A stretch of DNA of 64,000 bases. It comes from Echiichthys vipera (lineage: Eukaryota; Chordata; Actinopteri; Perciformes; Trachinidae). Of this stretch, positions 1 to 11,800 are shown in pieces (within the stretch, counting starts at the first letter, position 1; each line of letters starts with the position of its first letter). Location of the stretch: the NCBI GenBank assembly GCA_963691815.1, contig OY829651.1, forward strand, positions 13,872,917 through 13,936,916. Reading direction: 5' to 3'. The notes under the pieces were generated by a model. It had not been told where the DNA came from. It was given only the letters and a program-made list of their open reading frames with translations, and did no database searches. Both the position numbers and the translations under genes were made by a program.

Positions 1-51
1 TTAAAGAAAATCCTGTTTTGTCTGAAGTTCTTCTTCTCTCATCTCTTACAG

Positions 52-2600
52 TTCAAAGTGAAACGGAAGCAACTGGTCTGAGCTTTCTGTCTGACCTCTG
101 CTCAGGACTTGGTGACTCCCTGATTTCTTCCCTCCTCCCACTTCTCGACCCCATCTCCTCTTCCTCCACCTCTTCCTCCTCCTCCTCCCTCCATCCAAAC
201 CCCCAGCTGGACCCTCGCTACTGCTCAGACCTGGTGTCCCGTCGGACCAAAGAGGTGTACCCTTACCCCAGTCCGCTCCATGCCGTCGCCCTCCAGAGCC
301 CCCTCTTCACCTCCCAGAGTCAGGAGCAATCAGCCTCTCCGAGCCCTGAAGGACCCCAACTCGATGTACCAGAAGAGTCCAACACTGATCCAAATCTGTC
401 CCACCAGACCCCTGCCCCGGCTTCCTTAACCCAGCTGGAGCAGTACATCTCTCGACTGGCTCGCCAGTACCACTGTCGGGTAACCTCGTCCACCTCCGAT
501 CTCACTTCAGCTGCCACCCCTGGTCAAGTCAGGCACAGAGGCCTTTGTACCCCTGGCAAAAGTCACGGTTCCACGCAGTCTCTTTCTGCCTTTGAGAGCC
601 GCAGTACACCCTCCATCCTACCAGGGGGCAGCATCACTCCCTGCAAGTCACTGCTGGGAAACTCAGCCAGAATCAGCCTCAGCACCACTGGGAAAAAAGC
701 CACTAGGAATTCAATCAACCTGGGTAACCTTCCTTCAGCAACCGGAGAGGACTTGAACATAAATCTGCATCTCAACCTCAACTTCAACGTGGCCCCTGGC
801 TTAAACTCTAGCCGGGGACTGGTGGACAATCCCAAAAATAGCAGCTGTGGAGCTTTGAGGAGCGACTTTGCTTCAGCTTCCACAGCCTCCGCTACATCAC
901 TCTCCTCCACTGCATCCCTCTCCTCCGCTACACCCACCCCAGCACTTAGGGCTCGCCCTCGCATTTCAACATGTCCAAGCAGCCTCAACCATCGCAGTTC
1001 CCTGGAGGTCACTTCAGGATCTGGACCCACTTCTGGATTTGGATCATCCGCCTTCTGTCGCTCATTGGACTGGAGCAGCGGTGCTCCACCCGAGACTGGG
1101 CCATCAGTGTTGAGTACAAGTTCTGGATCAGCTCCTGGGTCTCAGCGCAGCAGCTTGATCCAAGAGTCCAGCTCCAGTCCCAAGCTGAGCGAAGACTCCC
1201 CCATGGTGGGGGAGATCTCCCGCCTCTCTGGCCTCTCTAGGACTGTTGTGGTCGGACTGATGGAACAAGGTGTGGAGCTGGATATTGACTGCTTCCAAAC
1301 AGATCCTGCACTTGAGGTGAGGGGTCATAGTAAAACTCACCTGACAGCCCAGACGGATCAGTCACATGACTATACTAGACTGACAGACCTGAACCCACAG
1401 AGACCGATTCAGCTGTCTCTCAGTGTCACCCATTCCCCACAGTCTCAGTCCAGCCTCACGCCTCCTCTCTCACACTCCAGCAGCCCCATACACCCTTATC
1501 AGTCCATCCATATTCCCTCTGCTCACTACTCCTCACACTGCCACTATCAGCAGATCCCTTCCCCATCCGACCTTCCCTCTTCCACGGCCTCCTCCCCTGC
1601 CTCCCGCCCTACCACCAGGGGCCGCTCCCCTCCCCGGCCTCTTCAGCCGTCCCCTCTGGGTGCCACCCCGCTCTCTGTTTTCCGACGGGATGCACCCTTC
1701 CAGTGCTCCCTGCCTCGCACCAATACGAGGAGCTCTCCTTCGGAGCACGGTGGTATCCAGCCAAGGGGTGGATCACTTCGGCAAAGTGGTGGAGGAAGTG
1801 GGGGTAGCGGTGGGTGGAAGAGGGTGGAGGGGGAGGGGCTTTATAGAGGAAAACATGCGTCCCACCAGTTAATCCGGGCAGCCACAGTAAGCAGCTATGC
1901 CAAAAGAGAGGACTATAGCTCAGTTTGGGCTGAGGAGCAGGAGAGGGAGCGATCAGCAGCCATGACACCCAGGAAGACCTCCAACAAACTCTGGAGGGGC
2001 TTTGAGGGACGCCTGTGGAGCAAAGAGTCTGAAAGCGAGAGAGAGGATATGGACAGAGCTGAGTATGGCTACGGAAGGAGGAGGAGCAGCTTTGGAAGCT
2101 GGCGGAGGGAACATCGAAGGACGAAGGCTTCATCCAGCAGTAATGACAAGAGGCCAAAAGTAGAGAACTCCCCCATCTTCTCAAAGAAGAAGGGAAAGGA
2201 AGATGGGGAGAGACGCAGCACCAGCCTCAGGCTTTCCAGGAGAGCTTTATTCAGAAGTGAGTCCCAAGGCTTGCTGGTGTCCCAAAAACACGAGGAGCCC
2301 ACAAAGCGGGCCCACTGGGTCTCCTCATTAGACGTGGGGCAAGGTGGCATGGGCATCAGACAGCTGAGAGCAAAGGAGGAAGACAAACGCCTGTCCTCCA
2401 CCGCCAGCCTCTTCAACCTCTCTCGCTCTCAGAGCTTGGAAGGCAGCTGCCATTCACTCTCCCCTCTCTCCTCTCCTTCCTTCTCTCCATCCCCTCCAAG
2501 GATGCCCCTCCAGCGCTCTCGATCACTGAGGGACTTGGGGAGGAGAGTGTTTGGCTCCATGAGGTCCCTGAGTCTCAAACGGAAGCCATCCAAGAAGTGA
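52..2600 (+). CDS. Terminal coding exon of an unrecognised Ser/Pro-rich protein (5' part outside window)
   Basis: A pyrimidine tract ending in CTTACAG at position 51 is a strong splice acceptor, and an open frame runs from there to a TGA at 2598-2600. The exon begins in the middle of a codon (two bases, then Gln-Ser-Glu-Thr), so the start codon lies in an earlier exon outside the window. The exon encodes 848 residues. It is rich in Ser, Pro and Thr, with poly-Ser near the N-terminal end, two short helix-like segments (around 430-480 and 1216-1290, the second containing SGLSRTVVVGLMEQGVELD), and a strongly basic C-terminus with SRSLRDLG and SLSLKRKPSKK. No enzymatic domain or membrane segment is visible. 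It looks like a largely disordered scaffold or regulatory tail. I do not recognise the family. That it is a real coding exon is well supported by its length, codon use and splice site; its function is unknown. Confidence 0.8.
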
Positions 2601-3545
2601 CACTTGTACAATACATAACCATCACAGTGAATGCATCTTCCACATGTTACGTCCAAAACACCAGTGATGGTTGGTATTATATTCCATGTTAAAGGAAGTG
2701 TCATCATTTTAAAAGCTTCAGAGACTCATGATTGATTAGACAGATACACTGGTTTTATAGTACTGGACATAAGCTATCTGACAGTCCTTTCATCTAGTAC
2801 CAGTATGATGGAAGTTCCTCTCAGGCACATTAAGTCTGTAAAAACCTGCTATTCATTTTGCTCTTTTTGGCTCATGTCATCCATCTTTTGTAAATTTTTA
2901 AAGAGACATTTTTACAGCCTCCCAAAAGAATTCAGAATATCAGATTTCTCCAAACAGGTTCTACAGAATAACCAGTGCTTTGCAGTTGATTGACTGATGT
3001 TTCATTGGGTCCTTTTCATTACGCTAACTTTATGCTTCCTTGCGTCCTCTCCTCCGTGACCTGGAAATCGTTACTGCTGCGCTATCGTGAAGGGTCTTCC
3101 AAACCCTTAAATGCACCTCGAGGAGAGACAAGATTTCCGGAGGAGCTGTGTGAGAAAACACTGGTGTAGCCTACCAGGAAGTATTTTATCAAGTGCTGTT
3201 ACCGCACCTCTTTTTTAAACATGAAGAGAACATATAAATTATGCACATACAGATGAAGCATTGACAAAATAAAACAAAAAGCAGTCGAGCTGAAAAAGAC
3301 CACTAAATCAAAACAAATCTAAGGTAACATAAATAATATAAGTAGAAATGAAAATGAGTGTATGACAATAAGTTCAAGGACATTACCTTAATTCATTGTT
3401 GTGATAGCTTTATTGTTTTGTGAGGAAGAAATCGAGTATGTGGAATTTGGTGAGTAGTAAAATTTGATTAAAAAGGAATATATGATTAAATTATCTTTCC
3501 AAATTGATATGTAAATTTACACAAGACAAAAATAAAGTCATCAGC
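2601..3545 (+). other. Probable 3' UTR of the preceding gene
   Basis: AT-rich non-coding sequence follows the stop codon. Candidate AATAAA polyadenylation signals on the + strand lie near 3267 and 3530. The true cleavage site cannot be decided from sequence alone. Confidence 0.4.
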
Positions 3546-4736
3546 AAGTTTCAGAATGTCATTCACAGAAAAAGCTTATAACATGTCTTTTACTTTTAAA
3601 CTCTTGTAAGAAATGCTTCAGTGGGTAAATGTCAGGCACAGCTGTGAAGCTTGTCATCAGTTACTGACGCCGTGGAACCAAGGATTTCTCGTTTGGCAGC
3701 TTCGCCTCCTCCGTCCTCACATCTCTCTCTCACATCCTCGCTGGGAGCAGTGAGGGAAACGTTGAGACAGGTTATTATAATGAAAAGCACCCAATGTCTC
3801 CCAAAGCGTTTTCTCACTGACAATGTATCATTGTAAATCTGCAAATTGCATCATGGCCCACAGAGAAATGTCAGTGAAGAAAACATAGGTGACAACTTCA
3901 TTTTAAGGAGCTGCAAAGTACTGCGCATCTTTATTAGTGTGGGTTCAAGTGGAGTTTTAAAGTGTGTGAATGCTGTTTTATAAAGGATTTAACATCTCAA
4001 GAGAGAACACTATTCTGAACATATCAGCTATAAGCAGAATCCTCCTGTAATAATTAGTATGAATGTATGTATACGACTCCCTTCTGCATGCTGCTCTGTA
4101 ACTTGTTCAGTGATTATAGCTATTGTGAGAAAGTGATATTCCTCTTTATTTATGGGCAACAGTGCCTCTGAAGTACAATCATAGTGGCCAAATTATGACC
4201 AAAACCAAGCAAATACTCTTTAATTGTGCTCAGGATTTTCACATAAATATTAAATGATTAAAATATTGAGATATTTGAGACAAAATGTGGCTTCTCATGG
4301 CTTATGATTACTAAAATAAAAGCATAACTTAAATTGTACTGTGTCTGAAATACCTACATTATATAATCTATTACAACCAAATGAGTTTAAAGAGAAATCA
4401 GAGCCTGGACGTCATTTCTCCAAAAATATTTTACTTGAAAACTCACAAAATCAACATTCACAGCACCGATCAGACAACTGTATTCATAAAGGCATAATCA
4501 GAACTTGTAGTGCATGAGTCTCACTTTAGATTTTAGAGGCATTTTTGTGAGATATCCAAACTAAAATACAGCTTGGCTCCTGTGTTGCTAGGAAACTAAC
4601 TATGCCATCCTCTTGTATTTTCAGCAGCGACGTCGTTACTTTCCAAATTGGCCACTTTTCAGCATTCTGTATAATGTACAATTCTTACTTTCCAATGCTC
4701 ACTTCAGACCACCTAAAGGACACACTGACGCATGGT
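3546..4736. other. Convergent intergenic stretch including probable 3' UTR of ttc9c
   Basis: No convincing exon is seen on either strand. On the minus strand an AATAAA (plus-strand TTTATT at 4145-4150) could end the ttc9c transcript, giving a 3' UTR of about 590 bases. The short open frames here are AT-rich and lack splice context. Confidence 0.35.
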
Positions 4737-6134
4737 TCAAGACGTGTGAACATCGTTCTGTGGGTTTGTGATCAGTTGAGGCTGAACGCAGTCTCTCTCC
4801 GTTTGAGGCTTCATTTGGCAGGTTGAGCTGGCAGGCTCAAACTCCTTCGCCGGCTTGGTTTGGTTAATCCCTTCTCCGGCGCTGCTCTTCAGGTTGAGAG
4901 AAAACATGCCTCGGTACATGGCCCTTTCTTTTTGCAACTCCAGAGTCAGTTTCTCCTCAGCCCTCTGCAGGTGTTTCCTCACATTGGCATCTTAGACAGA
5001 AAAATAGTTTTATTTTGGAAAGGCACAGTTTGCTCTAACCTACAGGAGAGAATCTGCAGTATTATGCTAGAGAGGGGTTTTACATATGGATATGATTCAT
5101 GAAGCAATTCTGTGACAGAGCAGTTTGAATGAGAAAGTCACATTCTTGGTGTTTCAGAAAAGAAAGAGAAAGGAGCCTCATAAATAATAACATATAGAGA
5201 CAAAGTACTCATTTGAGATAAATATCCATTGGAAATGATTAGTGAAAACAACAGATGATGGCCTAAGCCCGCTGTGTGTGAGATGTGCTGGTTCTTTTCT
5301 CACCGTTTGGCTGCTCTCTGCAGGCTTCGGTGAGGTACTGTTTGGCAGTGTGTGCATCTCCCATCTCCAGAGTGGCTACTCCTGCCCTGTACAGTGCTTT
5401 GGCATCACCTGGTCGCCACTGCAGCACCCGCAGGCTGTAGTCCCGCACACGGGAATAGTCAACACTTTGTCTCTGCAGCAAACAGGCTGAAAGAGATATA
5501 TTTGTACATGTATCACACTGTATCCAGATGCTAACTTCCCCACGTAAGGCAATCAATGACAAGCTCTCTCAAAGGAAGTCACATCTTCGGAGCTGCACAG
5601 AGATTTGTTGTTTGTGAATTTTCACATTGACATATTTATCAGAACTCAAGACAAAAAATAGTGACCAAATTAAACTACTTAACTAATGCCCAGGATAGAT
5701 TTGAAGAGCTCCTACTTGAATAGATTTTTAACAGATGTTTTTAAATTAAATCTACTACGATTTTCACCCTTGGACTATTGCATAGTTGTGATGTTTTATC
5801 TACCAGCTAAGTTGTTGTAGCAGTCCACTTGTGTGTTTCTCAGTAAAGCCTCCTGTTCAGGTGAGAGAGCCGGTATCTCAGGTCCAAACCCCTTCACTGA
5901 CGCCATCACTTCAGAGTCCAGGCCTCTGAGGACCAGCAGAGCTCGGTGATAACGCCCGATGGCCGAGCGAATGTTCTTCTCTCTGTAGAGGGCATTCCCT
6001 TCTGTTTTCATTTGGGCTGCTTCCTCGAGCGAAGTCCAAACCTGCTTTGGAGAAGTCTGTCTGTGCCCAGAAAAGCTTGGTTCTGCCGCCGCCCCCTTCA
6101 CATCCCGACCCTCATCCCCTCCTCCAGCCTCCAT
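4737..6134 (-). CDS. ttc9c: Tetratricopeptide repeat protein 9C
   Basis: Three coding exons on the minus strand: 6134-5804, 5486-5304 and 4990-4737, total 768 bases (255 residues plus stop). Phases match: the exon 1/2 junction restores the TTC9 motif DCYNNLAACLLQ, and the exon 2/3 junction gives QPNDANVRKHLQ. The protein has an N-terminal extension of about 45 residues, then TPR-type helices with GNALYREKNIRSAIGRYHRALL, a PALSPEQEALL linker, VRDYSLRVLQ, AKALYRAGVA and the TTC9C-like end YRGMF. It then continues for about 35 residues beyond the point where human TTC9C (171 residues) stops. TTC9 proteins are small cytosolic TPR adaptors that probably bind chaperones or cytoskeletal partners; the exact role of TTC9C is not established. 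I chose the ATG at 6134 because a splice acceptor (ATCTCAACAG) seems to precede it. An in-frame ATG at 6179 would lie in the intron if that acceptor is used. Confidence 0.88.
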
Positions 6135-6970
6135 TTCTGCAGTGGAGCTAGACAGCTGTTGAGATTGACAAGTACACATAAATACTGGTTTAAGTGACTT
6201 TATAAACTCAGGGTTAACATATAAAATTTAGAAAAAACCCAATGGCATCATTTACATAATGTCAGATTTGGCTCAGACTACAAATTCACACAAAGCCAGA
6301 AATACAAAATGGAGAATGGATTTGGCGGATTTACACGTGTGGATGTAAAACTTTATGAGAATTAAAATGAGATTAACTAAAAAATATTTTCTTTTAGCTG
6401 GAGCATCACTCTTTACAACGCCAAAAGGGAAATTTTGCAAGAGAAGCTCAAAATCAAAGCAGATATTAATTAAAACGAATCTAAATATCTTGCCACAGTT
6501 TACGGGTATATTCACATTTCCAAAACAGATGAATAACACTCTCAGTATGGGAGTCACAAAAGCCACACTTCAGACCTAGATCAACACATATAACATATGT
6601 TTTCTATTTGTAGCGTTGCTAGAGAAACGCCAGCTTCCGTTGCTGCGTTCGAGCGTCGGACTCTACCCCAAAAAGTCCATTTGAACATTAACATTAACGG
6701 ACATTAACGGACGTTCTGTGACGTTACTTCAGAGCGTTCCAACGGTTTAAAGATACACTGGAGCTAACCGAGCTAGCTAGCAACATTACCATGCTAGCTT
6801 CACCTACTCACACACTAGCTAACGCCCGCTGTCTACAGCCCAGGGTGTCTACATGTGTTAACGGTGTGGTGCGTTGAAGTTTGATAGGTAAGTTAAATCG
6901 CTCACCTTACACGCTACTGAAAAGATAGTCAACGGACAGTTACTTCTTGCGGTTGACAGTCATTCTGCTG

Positions 6971-6974
<4 letters not shown>
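6135..6974 (-). promoter_or_regulatory. 5' region of ttc9c with probable non-coding first exon
   Basis: On the minus strand AAG|GTGAGC at 6906/6905 is a good donor for a non-coding first exon lying at about 6907-6970, which would join the acceptor just upstream of the ttc9c ATG. The block 6600-6960 is less AT-rich than its surroundings and has several palindromic GCTAGC/CTAGCTAG motifs. On the plus strand ATAG|GTAAGT at 6887/6888 is also a strong donor, so transcription in both directions is possible. The rest, 6180-6600, is AT-rich with nothing recognisable. Confidence 0.4.

Positions 6975-7009
<35 letters not shown>
6975..7009. repeat. (GT)n microsatellite
   Basis: Uninterrupted alternating GT dinucleotides of about 35 bases, next to the proposed ttc9c first exon. 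Confidence 0.95.
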
Positions 7010-7010
<1 letters not shown>

Positions 7011-7104
7011 AAGCGCTTTCTTGTTTTCATTAGTGGTCAAAACTTCAACATCATGCAGCGTTACTGCCACAACAAGGCCGAGCCAGGAATTACCGGTACA
7101 TGAA

Positions 7105-7135
7105 TATAAAGATATATTTATATACATATATATAT

Positions 7136-7188
<53 letters not shown>

Positions 7189-7192
7189 ATAT
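7105..7192. repeat. (TA)n microsatellite
   Basis: A long alternating TA/AT tract (about 40 bases uninterrupted from 7141) flanked by imperfect TATA-rich sequence. Confidence 0.9.
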
Positions 7193-7194
7193 GA

Positions 7195-7625
7195 TATACT
7201 TTCTCATTACTACTACATAGTTTCTACTGAGATAGCTCATAAGAAATACTACTGCTCTTCCCACAGTGCCGTCATTTTGATAAACTACTGACATAGTTTC
7301 TCAAAATAATGAGAAAGTATCTCAAAATAATGACAGTATCTCAAGATATTGACTTAGTATCTCAAAAATAATGAGAAAGTATCTCAAAATAATGAAAAAT
7401 TATCCAATTTATTACATAGTTTCTCAAAAATATTGGCTTAGTTTCTTAAAATAATGAAAGTATCTCAAGATATTGACTTAGTATCTCAAAAATAATAAAG
7501 TATATAGAAATAAAGAAAAATATTGACTTGGTATCTCATAATAATAAGAAAGTATCTCAAAATAAAGAAAAATATTGACTTAGTATCTCGAAATAATGAC
7601 TTGGTATCTCAACATAGGATCCATC
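7195..7625. repeat. Degenerate tandem repeat with AGTATCTCAAAATAATGA-type units
   Basis: The motif (A/T)GTATCTCAAAATAATGA recurs many times at irregular spacing of about 20-45 bases, alternating with ATTGACTTAGTATCTC variants. The units are imperfect, as expected for an old satellite-like array. It lies between ttc9c and the 3' end of the SLC5A7-like gene. Confidence 0.75.
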
Positions 7626-8817
7626 ATTATGTTGATGTACTAACTCATTTTAATGACTTAGAGGATCTTTTTTTATCACAGTGGCAGAAATGGGCTTCCA
7701 TAACGTGTACGGCTTTGAACTATATTTCAATATAAGGATGTGTCAGTTATACACCTTCAAATCATTCATTCATTCATTCAACCTTATTTATACTTGAGAA
7801 ATAATTGAGGGGTGAGTGACCCTCATTAAGAATGACATCGAGTTAATTCAGACACAGGCATAATACGTAATTCAACATAATCATTTTAGTAACATTACAT
7901 GTTTGAGAAGGTCCTGCTGGGAGGGTGCTAATGAAACACACACAGGCACCAAATGTAACCTATAGGATACTTTAATACCTTTTATCAGTAACATCTTAGC
8001 ATGTGCAAAGTGTATTCCATAAAAATGAGGTGCAGATGGGTCAATACCTGTGTTCATTCACCTGAATATTGACCCATAGATGTCACAGCATAAGAGGGGG
8101 GATGTAGGTCTATAGATTTATCCAGCAATTCCATGTATCCCATATTTGACTGCACATTTATAGACAGTTATATATTTATTTTGCTTATTCATTGTTTGAC
8201 AGTTAAACATAAAATACCATCAGTATCGTGAACCACTAACAAAACAGAAAGTCGGTGAATCAAATCCTATTAAAATTACACCAAAGTACACTGGTGGGGG
8301 AACTCTCATATACTTTTACCACACTATAAAAATACTACAAGTAAAATAGCTAGTCACCATGTAAAATTTTCAAAATAATAAGAAAAAAGTCAATCTCTAA
8401 ATAATGCATTTTCTATAGTAGATGTTGGCCGCGTCTACCCAGCCAGCTACCTAATTTCTGATACCTAGTTTCCTTTTGGCCAATAGGTGAAGTGAAGTTG
8501 CTGAGGTTTTTTTTTTTTTAACTTCTCTGAAGTAAATAAAGAAATAAAATATAAAATTTTTTAAATGGTCTGGGACCATTGCACATGTTTATATTTTGAC
8601 AACCTCCTCCACCTCTATGGACCAGTGTCTCCTGGAGTACAATTATAAAATAACAGGAAATAATAAAGTAAAGTAAAAATACCTCAACATTGTACTTAAG
8701 TGATGAATTCTTACACCATCCTGTGGCCATCAGTATCATTTTACAAATATCGAAGTATTAAGACACAATTATATAGCACCATACAAAACATGTTAGCATC
8801 CCTTTATCATTTCTCTT
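7626..8817. other. Intergenic/3' flank of the SLC5A7-like gene
   Basis: AT-rich sequence with a short (ATTC)n run near 7763-7780. It probably includes the 3' UTR of the minus-strand gene ending at 8818, but no single polyadenylation signal stands out. No further gene is seen. Confidence 0.4.
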
Positions 8818-11800
8818 TCAATCCTGCTGATTTGGGGTCAACATTAACTCAGTCTCATTCTGAACTTCAGGTTTCTCCCTCTCGTCTGTTTTGGTGGAGC
8901 CGCTGCTCATTTGCATTCGGTTCTGTGGCGGTTTGTGGGTTTTCACCTTAAATACGTCCCACCTCTCCACAATCAGTCCTTTATTGAAGAGCACGGAGGC
9001 CAGGTAGGAGAACAGCAAAGTGGCAAACATGTTGGACAACATGCAGATAGTCTGAACAGGAGCGCGTTGGACATATATGCCGTCTTCAAGAGTGCAACCT
9101 GGGAATTGGAGAATAATAGGCAACCCTACCGAAGGCTCGCCGCTCAGCAATCTCAATAACACTCCAAATAGCAAGCCAATGACGGAGCCATAGCCATTGG
9201 AGATGTCAAAGAAGAGGACGCATACGAGTTGAGGGAACATGATGATATAGGTTATGCTTGAGCCCAGTATCCAGAACACCATAATGCTGCTGTTTAAGAA
9301 GGTGAGTGCTGTGCCAGCCAAGCCCACCACCACCACGGTGGCACGGATCACCCACTGGAGCTCCCTATCAGATGCCTGCAGGGGAAAAAAACCTGTAAGC
9401 TCAAACAGAACCAAAAAAAAAAAAGTGTTCTTCCCCTCAGGTGTCCTCTTACCTTGGGCCGCAGGATGTTCTTATAGATGTTGGATGTGAAGATGGTGGC
9501 GGCTGACAATAATGATGAGTCTGCTGATGACATCACGGCAGCGGCTATAGCCGCGATACAGATGATGGAAATGAAGTTTGGGGTGAGGTGCCGTAAGGCG
9601 ATAGGCAGAATAAGACCGGCCTCTCCACGCTCGTAAGGGGACAGGGAGCCGTACCCGGTTGCGTTCCAGTCTGAAACCAAAAACGTAGCATGAATGAGTA
9701 GTCTCATCATTGTTTCTATTTAATGTTATTGCTGTACCTGTTGATGCTGCGACTGCTCCAATCAGTATGGACGGGATTCCGAGTATGATGATGATGGGAG
9801 CTGCGATTAAGCAGGTTATCTTGGCTGTGGCCGACGAGGTCGAGGACAGGATCCTCTGGTAGAAGCCCTGATATCCAAGGTTACCAAAACTCTTAGAAAA
9901 AACAAACAAAACCCCTGTTAGACTCACCATTGTCAGGTGACCAGGAATAGGACCACACTGGAAATAAGTCTTGTGTGTAGTGGTAGTTGATGAGGTGAGG
10001 GAACTAATAGTTGACTGCGGAGGAAGTGGGTATACTCTCCTGTATCCCAATGTTTTTTTGGCTGATAGGAAGGTTTCATAGACTGTTTATGGACGATGTG
10101 GCTCCTCTTCCACCCACTGCACAAAAGGGAAAAATATCCCCGATACAGGCGCTGTTGTGTTGCACTTTTGCGACCAGAGTATGCGTAGTAGGGACTGGAC
10201 TGTAGTGTCACGTCATCAAAGTCCCCTCCACACACCCGCTGGACCATATTCCAGATGATCCCAGCTGTCAATCACCCTGTTTTTATAGCTTTAAATAACT
10301 AATTAAAACCAAATGTGCCAGAAAAATGAACACACAAACATCAGCATGATTGAAAACTGATGCTGCTGATGCTTTGGTGTGTCAAGCTGTCCATCATTTT
10401 ATGCAATCTATAGTGGAGATAAAAACGGAAGAACAAATTATAAATACTTGATTTATCCTGAAATACTGTTATTTTTTATTGTTCAGAGTTTGATAGAATA
10501 TCCGCTGTGTCGGCGCCCACAGGACATCACGAGTTTCTCACACTGCTCTGGTTTGATCTTGGTCCATTCTTCTTCAGTCTCTTCAACAGTTCGGTAACTG
10601 TAGTGGGTTTCTTAGACATTACTTTGTTGCCGAGGATTTTCGAGAGATTCTCTATGGGGTTTAGATCTGGTCTCTGGACGGGCCATTTCATTGTTTCAAT
10701 ATTCTTACCTTCGAGGAACTGTGTAACCTATTTTGCAGTGTGACAGGGAAGTGTCTTGATCTGATTGGGAGACAACTGCAGTGGAGGTATCGCATGTTTC
10801 TGAAGGAGGTTCAAATAAAAATTTGCATTCACTCTGCCCTGTAGCTGTACAAGAGGCCCAACTCCTGCTGCAAAAAACTTCCCACAAACCAAATTAAACT
10901 GACTTCTTTACACACTTTGGGTTCAGTCTTAACCCAGTCCAGTACGGAGAGGTTGTTCATATAGCATGTTTCATCACTATTTTAACTACATTGTCAAACT
11001 ACCAAACTAAAAACTGTAGCATCACTAGTTTGTGGTCACTCTGATCAATAGTTATTTAACACCTGCACCAGAACTATGACACTGCATAGTTTTCAGGGAA
11101 GAATAAGGGTTAATTTCATCAGCCACCTTATGTAACTATACCTTTTATAGAAGTTGAAGCTCAGGTGTTACTAATAATTGGAACAAAGACTCTTTGTGCC
11201 AGGAATCAAAGTCAGTATGACCCTGAAACTGAAGAAGCTAAATGTCTTTTAGCCATCATTCCTTTCAGTATTTACTCGTGTGCTTTTGCTACCAGGAAAT
11301 GTCAGAATGTAGTTCTTACCAAAAATAAGACATAATCAATCCACCGCCATGCTCTTTCTTTATCCACTGTACCAATCCAGGGAGGCATGTTGGTGAAGTT
11401 GAAAGCAATCTTGTTGATGTCAGCTGAATGGGGGTTCATAAGGATGAAGGGGACACATAACCACTGCAGGAAAAGACACAGACCACTAATATGAATGTTT
11501 CACTGATAAGTACTGTAGATATGTACTGTAGGTGTGATGAGCAGATGTTTAAAGGCTTTGCAGGTGTGTTGAATTGTCTCGTAAAAAAACAACAACTTTT
11601 GGAATGTGTTCGGGCCAAATGAGGGGTTTTATTTTGGGTTTTTTTTCTGAAAGCTTAATTTAGTTTCATGTCTTGGTAAATGACGTCACAAGCTGTGGCA
11701 GTAACTTTATGGTGACGGGTCACGTCACACAGTAGAGTGATAAATGGACACGGTTGTGTAGTTTCAGTGTGTTTGTTGGACCGCGGAGAGAAAACAGTTC

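Noticed and set aside
1609..2184. 191-codon minus-strand frame under the first gene
   Set aside because: Shadow of the Ser-rich coding exon on the other strand; no splice sites or family motif.
6134..6179. In-frame upstream ATG of ttc9c at 6179
   Set aside because: A good acceptor (ATCTCAACAG) lies between it and the ATG at 6134, so 6179 is probably intronic. The alternative cannot be fully excluded.
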